This document shows, piece after piece, positions 35,858 through 48,312 of a stretch of DNA of 64,000 nt; position 1 is the first letter of the stretch; the number at the start of each line of letters is the position of its first letter. Position numbers and translations under genes: made by a program. Source of the DNA: Isoperla grammatica. Lineage: Eukaryota; Arthropoda; Insecta; Plecoptera; Perlodidae. The stretch lies in contig OX246737.1 of NCBI GenBank assembly GCA_945910005.1, positions 80,438,245 to 80,502,244 of the forward strand. The letters are read 5' to 3'. The notes under the pieces are model-generated. The model worked only from the letters and a program-made list of their open reading frames with translations, did no database searches and was not told where the DNA came from.

Positions 35858-37290
35858 CTAGGAAAACGCTCCGCGTTGACAGATGAGCGATTTTTTTCAA
35901 TGTATCAAATCAAATAAATCATTTGCATATCATATTACTCTTTTAAAAAAAAAATACCTTTATAATAAACATATGCTTTTTTTACAAGATGGCGGATCAA
36001 GTTACAACCTTATTACTTAAGTATATTATTTCTTGATATGTTGCTAATAAACGCACGAAATATTATTTAAATCCGTTAAGAAGTTTTCTTTAAAGAAATT
36101 AAAACCTTCAAGTTGATGGATTTCCGCATAATTTCATTCGACCGTGGTCTACTCAATAGGCTCTAATTCATAAACTATTAAACCTATCAGTGTATGGTAA
36201 GTTCCATAATGTAGATACAGACTATATCTTAAATGTAATATTAATTAGTCATACAATAACCCGCTTTTAAATCATAATAAAAGCTTTTTAATTTGTCGAC
36301 CAAGTTCGCTGTTAACATTTGCATTTTTGCCGTGAAGGTCATTAAATATAACACGTCATTGTAGCCATTCTGTGATAGCTATCAAAAATCCAAATACATA
36401 GTGAGAAAGGTCTGACTGCGTTAGCCATTTCGGCAGCATGCTATGTGCATCTAACTTCAATGGTCCGCAAATGCGAATCATATCGGTGGAACACTGTAAA
36501 AATGAAGAAATTAATAGTCGTAAATAAACAATATTTGTTTATAACATGGCGGTAAAAGCTACAATTTTGAAACTGTTGTCAAGTGTTGGTACTATTGATG
36601 TGGACCTACATAAAAAAAATTATTAATATCCGTGTGTAAGTTTTAATTAAAATAAATAAATAACGAAACACGTGTTTCAGTTGTTAATTTTTTGTAGGTT
36701 GGCATCTAATGTCATTGTAGCCATTCTATGACAGCTATCGAAATTCCAAATAATAGTGCAGAGGTATTGTTACGTACGCTATTTTTGGTGTATACTATGT
36801 GCATCTAATTGCAAAAGTCCGCAAATGCGAATCATATCGGCGGAACACTGTACCAATGAAGAAATTATTGTTGTAAATAAACAATATTTGTTTATAACAT
36901 GGCGGATAAACGCTCAATTTTGAAATTATTGTCAATGGTTGGTACTGTTGATATAAACCTACATGTGAAACATTATTTAAATCCGTTTGTTAGTTTTCAT
37001 TTAATTAAATAAATACACAAATTTTATTTTTCAGTAATTAATTTTTTGTAGGTTGGCATCTTGACGAATATTGCTGGTTATGTTAACAGCATCGAGTTTA
37101 GTGGTCACAAACGTTGTTCGAAAATTTCAGCCAAACACGTCAAGCCGTTTGACCTGTACGCGACGAACAAAATTTAGCGCACATACATACATACATACAG
37201 ACATACATACATACATACATACGTACACACAGACAAAGCGCCGATCGAGTTGTATGGAAAGATTCACTCCGCTTCGCTACGCTCATCTAA
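35858..37290 (-). mobile_element. Array unit R13
   Basis: 1,433 bp with canonical 3' end; microsatellite at about 37,181-37,234. Confidence 0.8.
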
Positions 37291-38645
37291 TTACTCTTTA
37301 AAAAAAAAAAACCTTTATAATAAACATATGATTTTTTTACAAGATGGCGGATCAAGTTACAACCTTATAACTTTAGTATATTATTTCTTGATGTGTTGCT
37401 AATAAATGCACGAAATATTATTTAAATCCGTAAAGAAGTTTTCTTTAAAGAAATTAAAACCTTCAAGTTGATGGATTTCCGCATAATTTCATTCGACCGT
37501 CGTCTACTCAATAGGCTCTTATTCATAAACTATTAAACCTATCAGTGTATGGAAAGTTCCATAATGTAGATACAGACTATATCTAAAATGTAATATTAAT
37601 TAATCATACAACAACCCGCTTTTAAATCATAATAAAAGCTTTTTAATTTGTCGACCAAGTTCGTTGTTAACATTTGCATGTTTGCCGTGAAGGTCATTAA
37701 ATATAACATGTCATTGTAGCCATTCGATGATAGCTATCAAAAATCCAAATACATAATGAGAAAGGTCTGACTGCGTTAGCCATTTCGGCAGCATACTATG
37801 TGCATCTGACTTCAATGGTCCGCAAATGCGAATCATATCGGTGGAACACTGTAAAAACAAAGAAAATTACTTTCGTAAATAAACAATATTTGTTTATAAC
37901 ATGGCGGTTGAAGCTACAATTTTGAAACTGTTGTCATGTGTTGGTACTATTGATGTGGACTCACATATAAACAATTATTTATATCGGTGTGTAAGTTTTA
38001 ATTTTATTAAATAAATAACAAAACATGTGTTTCAGTTGTTAATTTTTTGTAGGTTGGCATCTTATGTCATTGTAGTCATTTTATGACAGCTATCAAGATT
38101 CCAAATAATTGTGCATAGGTATTGTTACGTACGCTATTTTTGGTGTATACTATGTGCATCTAATTGCAAAAGTCCGCAAATGCGAATCATATCGGCGGAA
38201 CACTGTAAAAATGAAGAAATGATTGTTGTAAATAAACAATATTTTTTTATAACAGGGCGGATAAACGTACAATTTTCAAATTATTGTCAATTGTTGGTAC
38301 TGTTGATATAAACCTAGATGTGAAACATTTTTAAAATCCGTTTGTAAGTTTTTATTTAATTAAATATATAAACAAATTTTATTTTTAAGTAATTAATTTT
38401 TTGTAGGTTGGCGTCTTGACGAATTTTGCTGGTTATGTTAACAGCATCGAGTTTAGTGGTCAAAAACGTTGCCCGAAAATTTCAGCCAAATACGTCAAGC
38501 CGTTTGACCTGTGCGCGACGAACAAAATTTAGCGCACATACATACATACATACAGACATACATACATACATACATACGTACACACAGACAAAGCGCCGAT
38601 CGAGTTGTATGGAGAGATTCACTCCGCTTCGCTACGCTCATCTAA
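37291..38645 (-). mobile_element. Array unit R14, 3' end missing
   Basis: 1,355 bp, starts at the recurrent TTACTCTTTAAAA joint. Microsatellite at about 38,538-38,590. Confidence 0.8.
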
Positions 38646-39962
38646 TAAACATATGATTTTTTTACAAGATGGCGGATCAAGCTACAACTTTTTAACTTAA
38701 GTATATTATTTCTTGATATGTTGCTAATAAATGCACAAAATATTATTTGAATCCGTTTAGAAGTTTTCTTTAAAGAAATTAAAACCTTCAAGTTGATGGA
38801 TTTCCGCATAATTTCATTCGACCGTGGTCTACTCAATAGGCTCTAATTCATAAACTATAAAACCTATCAGTGTATGAAAAGTTCCATAATGTAGATACAG
38901 ACTATATCTAAAATGTTATATTAATTAATCATACAATAACCCGCTTTTAAATCATAATAAAAGCTTTTTAATTTGTCGACCAAGTTCGTTGTTAACTTTT
39001 GCATGTTTGCCGTGAACGTCATTAAATATAACACGCCATTGTAGCCATTCTATGATAGCTATCAACATTCCAAATACATAGTGAGAAAGGTCTGACTCCC
39101 TACGCCATTCTTGCAGCATACTATGTGCATCTTACTTCAATGGTCCGCAAATGCGAATCATATCGGTGGAACACTGTGAACATGAAGAAAATGTCTGCCG
39201 TAAATAAACAATATTTGTTTATAACATGGCGGTTAAAGCAACAATTTTGAAACTAATGTCGAGTGTTGGTAGTATTGATCTGGACCTACATATTAAAAAT
39301 CATTAATATCCGTGTGTAAGTTTTAATTTAAATAAATAAATAACAAAACACGTGTTTCAGTTGTTAATTTTTTGTAGGTTGGCATCTTATGTCATTGTAG
39401 CCATTTTATGACAGCTATCGAAATTACAAATAACAGTGCATAGGTATTGTTACGTACGCTATTTTTGGTGTATAGTATGTGCATCTAATTGCAAAAGTCC
39501 GCAAATGCGAATCATATCGGCGGAACACTGTAAAAATGAAGAAATTATTGTTGTAAATAAACAATATTTTTTTATAACATGGCGGATAAACGTACAATTT
39601 TGAAATTATTGTCAATTGTTGGTACGGTTTATTTAAATATACATGAGAAACATTATTTTAATCCGTTAATAAGTTTTCATTTAATTAAATAAATAAACAA
39701 ATTTTATTTTTCAGTAATTAATTTTTTGTAGGTTGGCATCTAGACGAATTTTGCTGGTTATGTTAACAGCATCGAGTTTAGTGGTCACAAATGTTGCCCG
39801 AAATTTTCAGCAAAATACGTCAAGCCGTTTGACCTGTGCGCGATGAACAAAATTTAGCGCACAGACATACAGACATACAGACATACATACAGACATACAC
39901 ACAGACAAAGCGCCGATCGAGTTGTATGGAGAGATTCACTCCGCTTCGCTACGCTCATCTAA
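38646..39962 (-). mobile_element. Array unit R15, 3' end missing, unique joint
   Basis: 1,317 bp, starts further inside the tail (TAAACATATG) than any other unit. Microsatellite at about 39,861-39,906. Confidence 0.8.
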
Positions 39963-41387
39963 CTAGGAAAACGCTCCGCGTTGACAGATGAGCGATTTTT
40001 TCAATGTATCAAATCAAATAAATCATTTGCATATCATATTACCTTTTTTTTTTTTAAATACCTTTATAATAAACATGATTTTGTTACAAGATGGCGGATC
40101 AAGTTACAACCCTATAACTTAAGTATATTATTTCTTGATATGTTGCTAGTAAATGCACGAAATATTATTAAAATCCGTTAAGAAGTTTTCTTTAAAGAAA
40201 TAAAAACCTTCAAGTTGATGGATTTTCGCATAATTTCATTCGACCGTGGTCTACTCAATAGGCTCTAATTCATAAACTATTAAACCTATTAGTGTATAGA
40301 AAAATCCATAATGTAGATACAGACTATATCTAAAATGTCATATTAATTAATCATACAATAATCGCTTTTAAATCATAATAAAAGCTTTTTAATTTGTCGA
40401 CCAAGTTCGTTGTTAACATTTGCATTTTGGCCGTGAAAGTCATAAAACATAACACGCAATTGTAGCCATTCTATGATAGCTATCAAAATTCCAAATACAA
40501 AGTGAGAAAGGTCTGACTGCGTAAGCCATTTTGGCAGCATACTATGTGCATCTAACTTCAATGGTCCGCAAATGCGAATCATATCGGTGGAACACTGTAA
40601 AAATGAAGAAAATGTCTGCCGTAAATAAACAATATTTGTTTATAACGTGGTGGTTAAAGCAACAATTTTGAAACTAATGTCGAGTGTTGGTAGTATAGAT
40701 GTGGACCTACATATAAAAAATCATTAATATCCGTGTGTAAGTTTTAATTTCATTAAATAAATAACAAAACATGTGTTTCAGTAGTTAATTTTTTGAAGGT
40801 TGGCATCTTATGTCATTGTTGCAATTTTATGACAGCTATCGAGATTCCAAATAATAGTGCATAGGTATTGTAACGTACGCTATTTTTGGTGTATACTATG
40901 TGCATCTAATTGCAAAAGTCCGCAAATGCGAATCATATCGGCGGAACACTGTAAAAATGAAGAAATTATTGTTGAAAATAAACAATATTTTTTTATAACA
41001 TGGCGGATAAACGTACAATTTTGAAATTATTGTCAATTGTTAGTACTGTTGATATAAACCTAAATGTGAAACATTATTTAAATCCGATTGTAAGTTTTCA
41101 TTTAATTAAATGAATAAACAAATTTTATTTTTCAGTAATTAATTTATTGAAGGTTGGTATCTTGACGAATTTTGCTGGTTATGTTAACAGCATCGAGTTT
41201 ATTGGTCACAAACGTTTCCCGAAAATTTCAGCCAAATACGTCAAGCCGTTTGACCTGTGCGCGACGAACAAAATTTAGCGCACATACATACAGACATACA
41301 TACAGACATACATACATACAGACACACAGACAAAGCGCCGATCGAGTTGTATGGAAAGATTCACTCCGCTTCGCTACGCTCATCTAA
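39963..41387 (-). mobile_element. Array unit R16
   Basis: 1,425 bp with canonical 3' end. The 5' end is followed by three extra bases (TAA) before the next CTAG. Microsatellite at about 41,283-41,330. Confidence 0.8.
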
Positions 41388-41390
41388 TAA

Positions 41391-41466
41391 CTAGGAAAAC
41401 GCTCCGCGTTGCCAGATGAGCGATTTTTGCAATGTATCAAATCAAATAAATCATTTGCATATCATA
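41391..41466 (-). mobile_element. Orphan 3'-terminal fragment
   Basis: 76 bp ending TCATTTGCATATCATA, the same breakpoint as the 16-bp stubs at 3,408 and 21,480, then the CTAG of R17. Confidence 0.75.
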
Positions 41467-42510
41467 CTAGGAAAACGCTCCGCGTTGCCAGATGAGCGAT
41501 TTTTTTTTTTTAGTAAATCAAATTAATATTTTGCATATCATACACTACTTAAAAAATATACTTTTATAACAAACATGATTTTTTTACAGGATGGCGGTTT
41601 AAGTTACAATCTTAGAATTTGTGTATATTATTTCCCGATATGTTGCTAATAATTACACGAAATATTATTTAAATCTGTTAAAAAGTTTTCTTTAAATAAA
41701 TTAAAACCTCCAAGTTGATTTTTCAATGGATTTCCGCATAATTGTATTCGACCGTGGTCTACTCGAAAGGCTCTAATTCATAAACTATTTAAGTTATCTG
41801 TGTATAGAAAAATCCACAATGTAGATACAGGCTAGATCTAAAATGTGATGGTGTTTTATTATACAATAATCGCATTTAAAACATAATAAAAGGTTTTTAA
41901 TTTGTCTACAAAGTTCGTTGTTAACATTTGCATTTTTGCCGTGAAAGTCATAAAACATAACACGCCATTGTTGCTATTCTATTAACGTTATCGAAATTCC
42001 AAAAGTAGTTTTAGAAAGGTATCTTTGTACACGCCATTCGCCATGCATAGTATGTGCATCTAACTTCAATGGTCCTCAAATGACAATCGTATAAGTGGAG
42101 CACTGTAAAGAAACCAATGTAAGTTCCCGTAAATAGAAACTAAATATTTTTTTACTAAATGGCGGTTAAAGTTAAAGTTCCAAAACTTTTATCCAGTGTC
42201 GACATTGTTAGTGTCAATATTAATTTAAAACATTATTTAAATCTTTTCATAAGTTTTAATAAACAAAAAATAAAACTGGATTTTTTTCACTAATTAATTT
42301 TTTGCAGGTTGGCATCTTAACGGATTTTGCTGATTATGTTAACAGCATCTAGTTTAGTGGTCACGGGTGTTGACTTAAAATTTCAGCCAAATGCGTCAAG
42401 CCGTTTGACCTGTGCGCGACGAACAAAATTTGGCGAACACACACACACACAGACAAAGCGCCGATCGAGTTGTATGGAGAGATTCACTCCGCTTCGCTAC
42501 GCTCATCTAA
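41467..42510 (-). mobile_element. Array unit R17, short diverged variant
   Basis: About 1,044 bp; sister of R2 (shared AAATATACTTTTATAAC and ATAAGTGGAGCACTGTAAAG). The head has a CA-rich microsatellite (about 42,436-42,454) and TTTGGCGAACAC in place of TTTAGCGCACAT. Confidence 0.8.
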
Positions 42511-43926
42511 CTAGGAAAACGCTCCGCGTTGACAGATGAGCGATTTTGTTCAATGTATCAAATCAAAAAAATCATTTGCATATCATATTACTCTTAAAAA
42601 AAAAAATACCTTTATAATAAACATATGATTTTTTTACGAGATGGCGGATCAAGTTACAACCTTATTACTTAAGTATATTATTTCTTGATATGTTGCTAAT
42701 AAACGCACGAAATATTATTTAAATTCGTTAAGAAGTTTTCTTTAAAGAAATTAAAACCTTCAAGTTGATGGATTTCCGCATAATTTCATTCGACCGTGGT
42801 CTACTCAATAGGCTCTTATTCATAAACTATTAAACATATCAGTGTATGGAAAGTTCCATAATGTAGATACAGACCAAATCTAAAATGTTATATTGTTTAA
42901 TCATACAATTACTCGCATTTAAACTATAATAATAGCTTTTTAAATTGTCGACCAAGTTTGTTGTTATTTTCTGCATGTTTGCCGAGAAAGTCATAAAACA
43001 TAACACGTCATTGTAGCCATCCTTTGATAGCTATCAAAATTCCAAATACATAGTGAGAAAGGTCTGACTCCCTACGCCATTCCTTCAGCATACTTTGTGC
43101 ATCTAACTTCAATGGTCCGCAAATGCGAATCATATCGGTGGAACACTGTAAAAATGAAGAAAATGTCTGCCGTAAATAAACAATATTTGTTTATAACATG
43201 GCGGTTAAAGCAACAATTTTGAAACTAATGTCGAGTGTTGGTAGTATTGATGTGGACCTACATATAAAAAATCATAAATATCCGTGCGTAAATTTTCATT
43301 TAAATAAATAAATAACAAAACACGTGTTTCAGTTGTTAATTTTTTGTAGGTTGGCATCTTATGTCATTGCAGCCATTTTATGACAGCTATCAAGATTCCA
43401 AATAATAGTGCATAGGTATTGTTACGTACGCTATTTTTGGTGTATACAATGTGCATCTAGTCTCAAAAGTCCGCAAATGCGAATCATATCGGCGGAACAC
43501 TGTAAAAATGAAGAAATTATTGTTGTAAATAAACAATATTTTTTTATAACATGGCGGATAAACGTACAATTCTGAAGTTATTGTCAATTGTTGGTACGGT
43601 TTATATAAACCTACATGATAAACATTATTGAAATCCGTTGGTAAGTTTTCATTTAATTAAATAAATAAACAAATTTTATTTTTCAGTAATTAATTTTTTG
43701 TAGGTTGGCATCTTGACGAATTTTGCTGGTTATGTTAACAGCATCGAGTTTAGTATTCACGGGTGTTGACCGAAAATTTCAGCCAAATCCGTCAAGCCGT
43801 TTGACCTGTGCGCGACGAACAAAATTTGGCGAACACACACACATACACACACACACACACACACACAGACAAAGCGCCGATCGAGTTGTATGGAGAGATT
43901 CACTCCGCTTCGCTACGCTCATCTAA
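42511..43926 (-). mobile_element. Array unit R18, mosaic head
   Basis: 1,416 bp. The body is of the common type but the head (ACGGGTGTTGAC, TTTGGCGAACAC, CA microsatellite at 43,834-43,870) is of the R17 type, suggesting gene conversion or unequal exchange with its neighbour. Confidence 0.8.
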
Positions 43927-45291
43927 TTACTCTTTAAAAAAAAAAATACCTTTATAATAAACATATGATTTTTTTTACAAGATGGCGGATCAAGTTACAT
44001 CCTTATTACTTAAGTATATTATTTCTTGATATGTTGCTAATAGATGCACGAAATATTATTCAAATCCGTTAAGAAGTTTTCTTTAAAGAAATTAAAACCT
44101 TTAAGTTGATGGATTTCCGCATAATTTCATTCGACCGTGGTCTACTCAATAGGCTCTAATTCATAAACTATTAAACCTATCAGTGTATGGAAAGTTCCAT
44201 AATGTAGATACAGACTATATCTAAAATGTAATATTAATTAATCATACAATTACCTGCTTTTAAATCATAATAAAAGCTTTTTAATTTGTCGACCAAGTTC
44301 GTTGTTAACATTTGCATGTTTGCCGTGAAAGTCATTAAATATATCACGTCATTGTAGCCATTCTATGAAAGCTATCAAAATTTCAAATACATAGTAAGAA
44401 AGGTCTGACTGCATTAGCCATTTCGGCAGCATACTATGTGCATCTAACTTCAATGGTCCGCAAATGCGAATCATATCGGTGGAACACTGTAAAAATGAAG
44501 ACAATTATAGCTATAAATAAACAATATTTTTTTACAACATGGCGGTTAAAGCTACAATTTTGAAACTATTGTCGAGTGTTAGTACTATTGACGTGGACCT
44601 ACATGCAAAAAATCATTTATATTTGTGTGTAAGTTTCAATTTAATTAAATAAATAACAAAACATGTGTTTCAGTTGTTAATATTTTGTAGGTTGGCATCT
44701 TACGTCATTGTAGCCTTTTTATGACAGCTTTCGAGATTCCAAATAAAAATAAGAAAGGTATGATTGCGTACGCTATTTTTGTGTTTACCATGTGCATCCT
44801 TCTGCAAAGATCCGCAAATGCGAACGATATCGGTGGAACACTGTAAAAATGAAGAAATTATTGTTGTAAATAAACAATATTTTTGTATGACATGACGGGT
44901 AAACTTACAATATTGAAACTATTGTCAAGTGTTGAAACTATTGATGTTAACCTACAAGTGAAACATAATTTAAATCCGTTTGTAAGTTTTAATTTAATTA
45001 AATAAATAAACAAATTTTGTTTTTCAGAAATTAATTTTTCGTAGGTTGGCATCTTGACGAATTTTTCTGGTTATGTTAACAGCATCGAGTTTAGTGGTCA
45101 CAAATGTTGACCGAAAATTTCAGCCAAATACGTCAAGCCGTTTGGCCTGTGCGCGACGAACAAAATTTAGCGCACATACAGACATACATACATACATACA
45201 TACAGACAGACATACATACATACAGACACACAGACAAAGCGCCGATCGAGTTGTATGGAGAGATTCACTCCGCTTCGCTACGCTCATCTAA
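43927..45291 (-). mobile_element. Array unit R19, 3' end missing
   Basis: 1,365 bp, starts at the recurrent TTACTCTTTAAAA joint. Microsatellite at about 45,176-45,232. Twelve extra bases (45,292-45,303) separate it from the next CTAG. Confidence 0.8.
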
Positions 45292-45303
45292 TCATCTTTC
45301 TAA

Positions 45304-46725
45304 CTAGGAAAACGCTCCGCGTTGACAGATGAGCGATTTTTTTCAATGTATCAAATCAAATAAATCATTGGCATATCATATTACTCTTAAAAAAAAAAAA
45401 ATACCATTATAATAAACATATGATTTTTTTACAAGATGGCGGATCAAGTTACAACCTTATAACTTATGTTGATTATTTCTTGTAATGTTGCTAATAAATG
45501 CACGAAATATTATTTAAATCCGTTAAGAAGTTTTCTTTAAAGAAATTAAAACCTTCAAGTTGATGGATTTCCATATAATTTCATTCGACCGTGGTCTACT
45601 CAATAGGCTCTAATTCATAAACTATTAAACCTATCAGTGTATGGAAAGTTCCATAATGTAGATACAGACTATATCTAAAATGTAATATTAATTAATCATA
45701 CAATAACCCGCTTTTAAATCATAATAAAAGCAGTTTAATTTGTCGACCAAGTTCATTGTTAACATTTGCATGTTTGCCGTGAAGGTCATTAAATGTAACA
45801 CGTCATTGTAGCCATTCTATGATAGCTATCAAAATTCCAAATACATAGTGAGAAAGGTCTGACTGCGTAGGCCATTTCGGCAGCATACTATGTGCATCTA
45901 ACTTCAATGGTCCGCAAATGCGAATCATATCGGTGGAACACTGTAAAAACGAAGAAAATTACTGCCGTAAATAAACAATATTTGTTTATAACATGGCGGT
46001 TGAAGTAACAATTTTGAAACTAATGTCGAGTGTTGGTAGTATTGATGTGGACCTACAAATGAAAAATCATTAATATCGGTTAGTAAGTTTGATTTTAATT
46101 AAATAAATTACAAAACATGTGTTTCAGTTGTTAATTTTTTGTAGGTTGGCATCTTACGTCATTGCAGCCATTCTATGACAGCTATCGAAATTCCAAATAA
46201 TAGTGCATAGGTATTGTTACGTACGCTTTTTTTGGTGTATACTATGTGCATCTAATTGCAAAAGTCCGCAAATGCGAATCATATCGGCGGAACACTGTAA
46301 AAATGAAGAAATTATTGTTGTAAATAAGCAATATTTTTTTATAACATGGCGGATGAACGTACAATTTTGAAACTATTGTCAATTGTTGGTACTGTTAATA
46401 TTAACCTACATGTGAAACATTATTTTAATCCGTTAGTCAGTTTTCATTTAATTAAATAAATAAACAAATTTTGTTTTTCAGTAATTAATTTTTTGTAGGT
46501 TGGCACCTTGACGAATTTTGCTGGTTATGTTAACAGCATCGAGTTTAGTAGTCACAAATGTTGACCGAAAATTTCAGCCAAATACGTAAAGCCGTTTGGC
46601 CTGTGCGCGACGAACAAAATTTAGCGCACATACAGACATACATACAGACATACAGACATACACACAGACAAAGCGCCGATCGAGTTGTATGGAGAGATTC
46701 ACTCCGCTTCGCTACGCTCATCTAA
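45304..46725 (-). mobile_element. Array unit R20
   Basis: 1,422 bp with canonical 3' end; microsatellite at about 46,630-46,668. Confidence 0.8.
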
Positions 46726-48046
46726 TTAAAAAAAAAATACCTTTATAATAAACAAATGATTTTTTTACAAAATGGCGGAGCAAGTTACAACCTTAATACT
46801 TAAGTATATTATTTCTTGATATGTTGCCAATAAATGCACGAAATATTATTTAAATCCGTTTAGAAGTTTTCTTTAAAGAAATTAAAACCTTCAAGTTGAT
46901 GGATTTCCGCATAATTTCATTCGGCCGTGGTCTACTCAATAGCCTCTAATTCATAAACTATTAAACCAATCAGTGTATGGAAAGTTCCATAATGTAGATA
47001 GAAACTATATCTAAAATGTGATATTAATTATCATACAATAACCCGCTTTTAAATCATAATAAAAGCTTTTTAATTTGTCAACCAAGCTCGTTGTTAACAT
47101 TTGCATTAATGCCGTGAAAGTCATAAAACATAACACGTCATTGTAGCCATTCTATGATAGCTATCAAAATTCCAAATACATAGTGAGAAAGGTCTGACTG
47201 CGTAAGCCATTTTGGCAGCATACTATGTGCATCTAACTACAATAGTCCGCAAATGCGAATCATATCGGTGGAACACTGTAAAAATGAAGACAATTATAGC
47301 TGTTAATAAACAATTTTTTTTTACAACATGGCGGTTAAAGCTACAATTTTGAAACTGTTGTCGAGTGTTGGTACTATTAATGTGGACTTTAATATACAAA
47401 ATTATTTATATCGGTGTGTAAGTTTTAATTTAATTAAATAAATAAAAAACATGTTTTTCGGTTGTTAATTTTTGTAGGTTGGCATCTTACGTCATTGTAG
47501 CCATTCTATGAAAGCAATCGAAATTCCAAATAATAGTGCAAAGAAATTGTTATGTACGCTAGGTTAAGTGTATACTATGTGCATCTAACTGCAATAGTCC
47601 GTAAACGCGAATCATATCGGTGGAACACTGTAAAAATGAAGAACTTATTGTTGTAAATAAACAATATTTTTTTATAACATGGCGGATAAACTTACAATTT
47701 TGAAACTTGTGTCAAGTGTTGGTACTGTTGATGTTAATCTACAAGTGGAACATTATTTAAATTTGTTTGTAAGTTTTTATTTAATTAAATAAATAAACAA
47801 ATTTTATTTTGCAGTAATTAATTTTTTGTAGGTTGGCATCTTAACGAATTTTGCTGGTTATGTTAACAGCATCGAGTTAAGTGGTCACACACGTTGCCCG
47901 AAAATTTCAGCCAAATACGTCAAGCCGTTTGACCTGTGCGCGACGAACAAAATTTAGCGCACATACAGACATACATACAGACACACAGACAAAGCGCCGA
48001 TCGAGTTGTATGGAAAGATTCACTCCGCTTCGCTGCGCTCATCTAA
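46726..48046 (-). mobile_element. Array unit R21, last unit of the array
   Basis: 1,321 bp, starts in the A-run of the tail (TTAAAAAAAAAATACC) without a CTAG end. Its canonical 5' end (CGCTCATCTAA) at 48,046 is the outer edge of the array. Microsatellite at about 47,964-47,992. Confidence 0.8.
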
Positions 48047-48280
48047 TTATGTATTTTTGTATACCCCGATAAATTCAATGGTTTTTGAATTAGCGCATTT
48101 TTAGTAGAGTACTGTTTCATGAAAACCTTTAAAACCATTAAACCTTAAAGCCATTCAAACCCTTTCCGGTTGTATTTTGCCTGTCAGTTGACATCAACAT
48201 TCATCCAGTGAGCTGTATTTTTTACTTTTAGTAATTCATGAAAAAAAACTTTATATAATTTTTTTTAATTTCCACAACCA
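48047..48280. other. Right flank of array
   Basis: AT-rich, about 230 bp, with no similarity to the unit that I can see except that it leads into an inverted 3' terminus. No gene recognised. Confidence 0.5.
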
Positions 48281-48312
48281 CGCTCATCCGTCAACGCAGA
48301 GCGTTTTCCTAG
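48281..48312 (+). mobile_element. Lone array 3' terminus in opposite orientation
   Basis: CGCTCATCCGTCAACGCAGA then GCGTTTTCCTAG: the unit's 3' end with two substitutions, on the + strand, 234 bp beyond the last - strand unit. It marks a diverged or truncated element oriented head-to-head with R21. Confidence 0.75.

Larger units (their letters stand above)
9935..48046 (-). repeat. Right arm of giant HINE-like tandem array
   Basis: Twenty-one consecutive units, all on the - strand, so 3' ends lie left and 5' ends right. Full units with a CTAG end are about 1,390-1,440 bp; units lacking it are about 1,320-1,365 bp; two short variants are about 1,045 bp. The arm is interrupted by a Gypsy element (10,749-19,763), a small AACCG-rich insertion (22,853-23,059) and several orphan 3' fragments. 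Confidence 0.9.

Noticed and set aside
642..48046. Some 20 frames of 60-80 codons beginning MLVMLTASSLVVTN
   Set aside because: They are translations of the unit head. Beyond the microsatellite the downstream part is read in three different frames in different units, so no protein is conserved; similarity is from recent DNA copying.
1..48046. CRISPR array, rDNA or centromeric satellite
   Set aside because: Repeats are far too long and abut each other without unique spacers; no rRNA sequence seen. A centromeric role cannot be judged from sequence alone, so it is not claimed.
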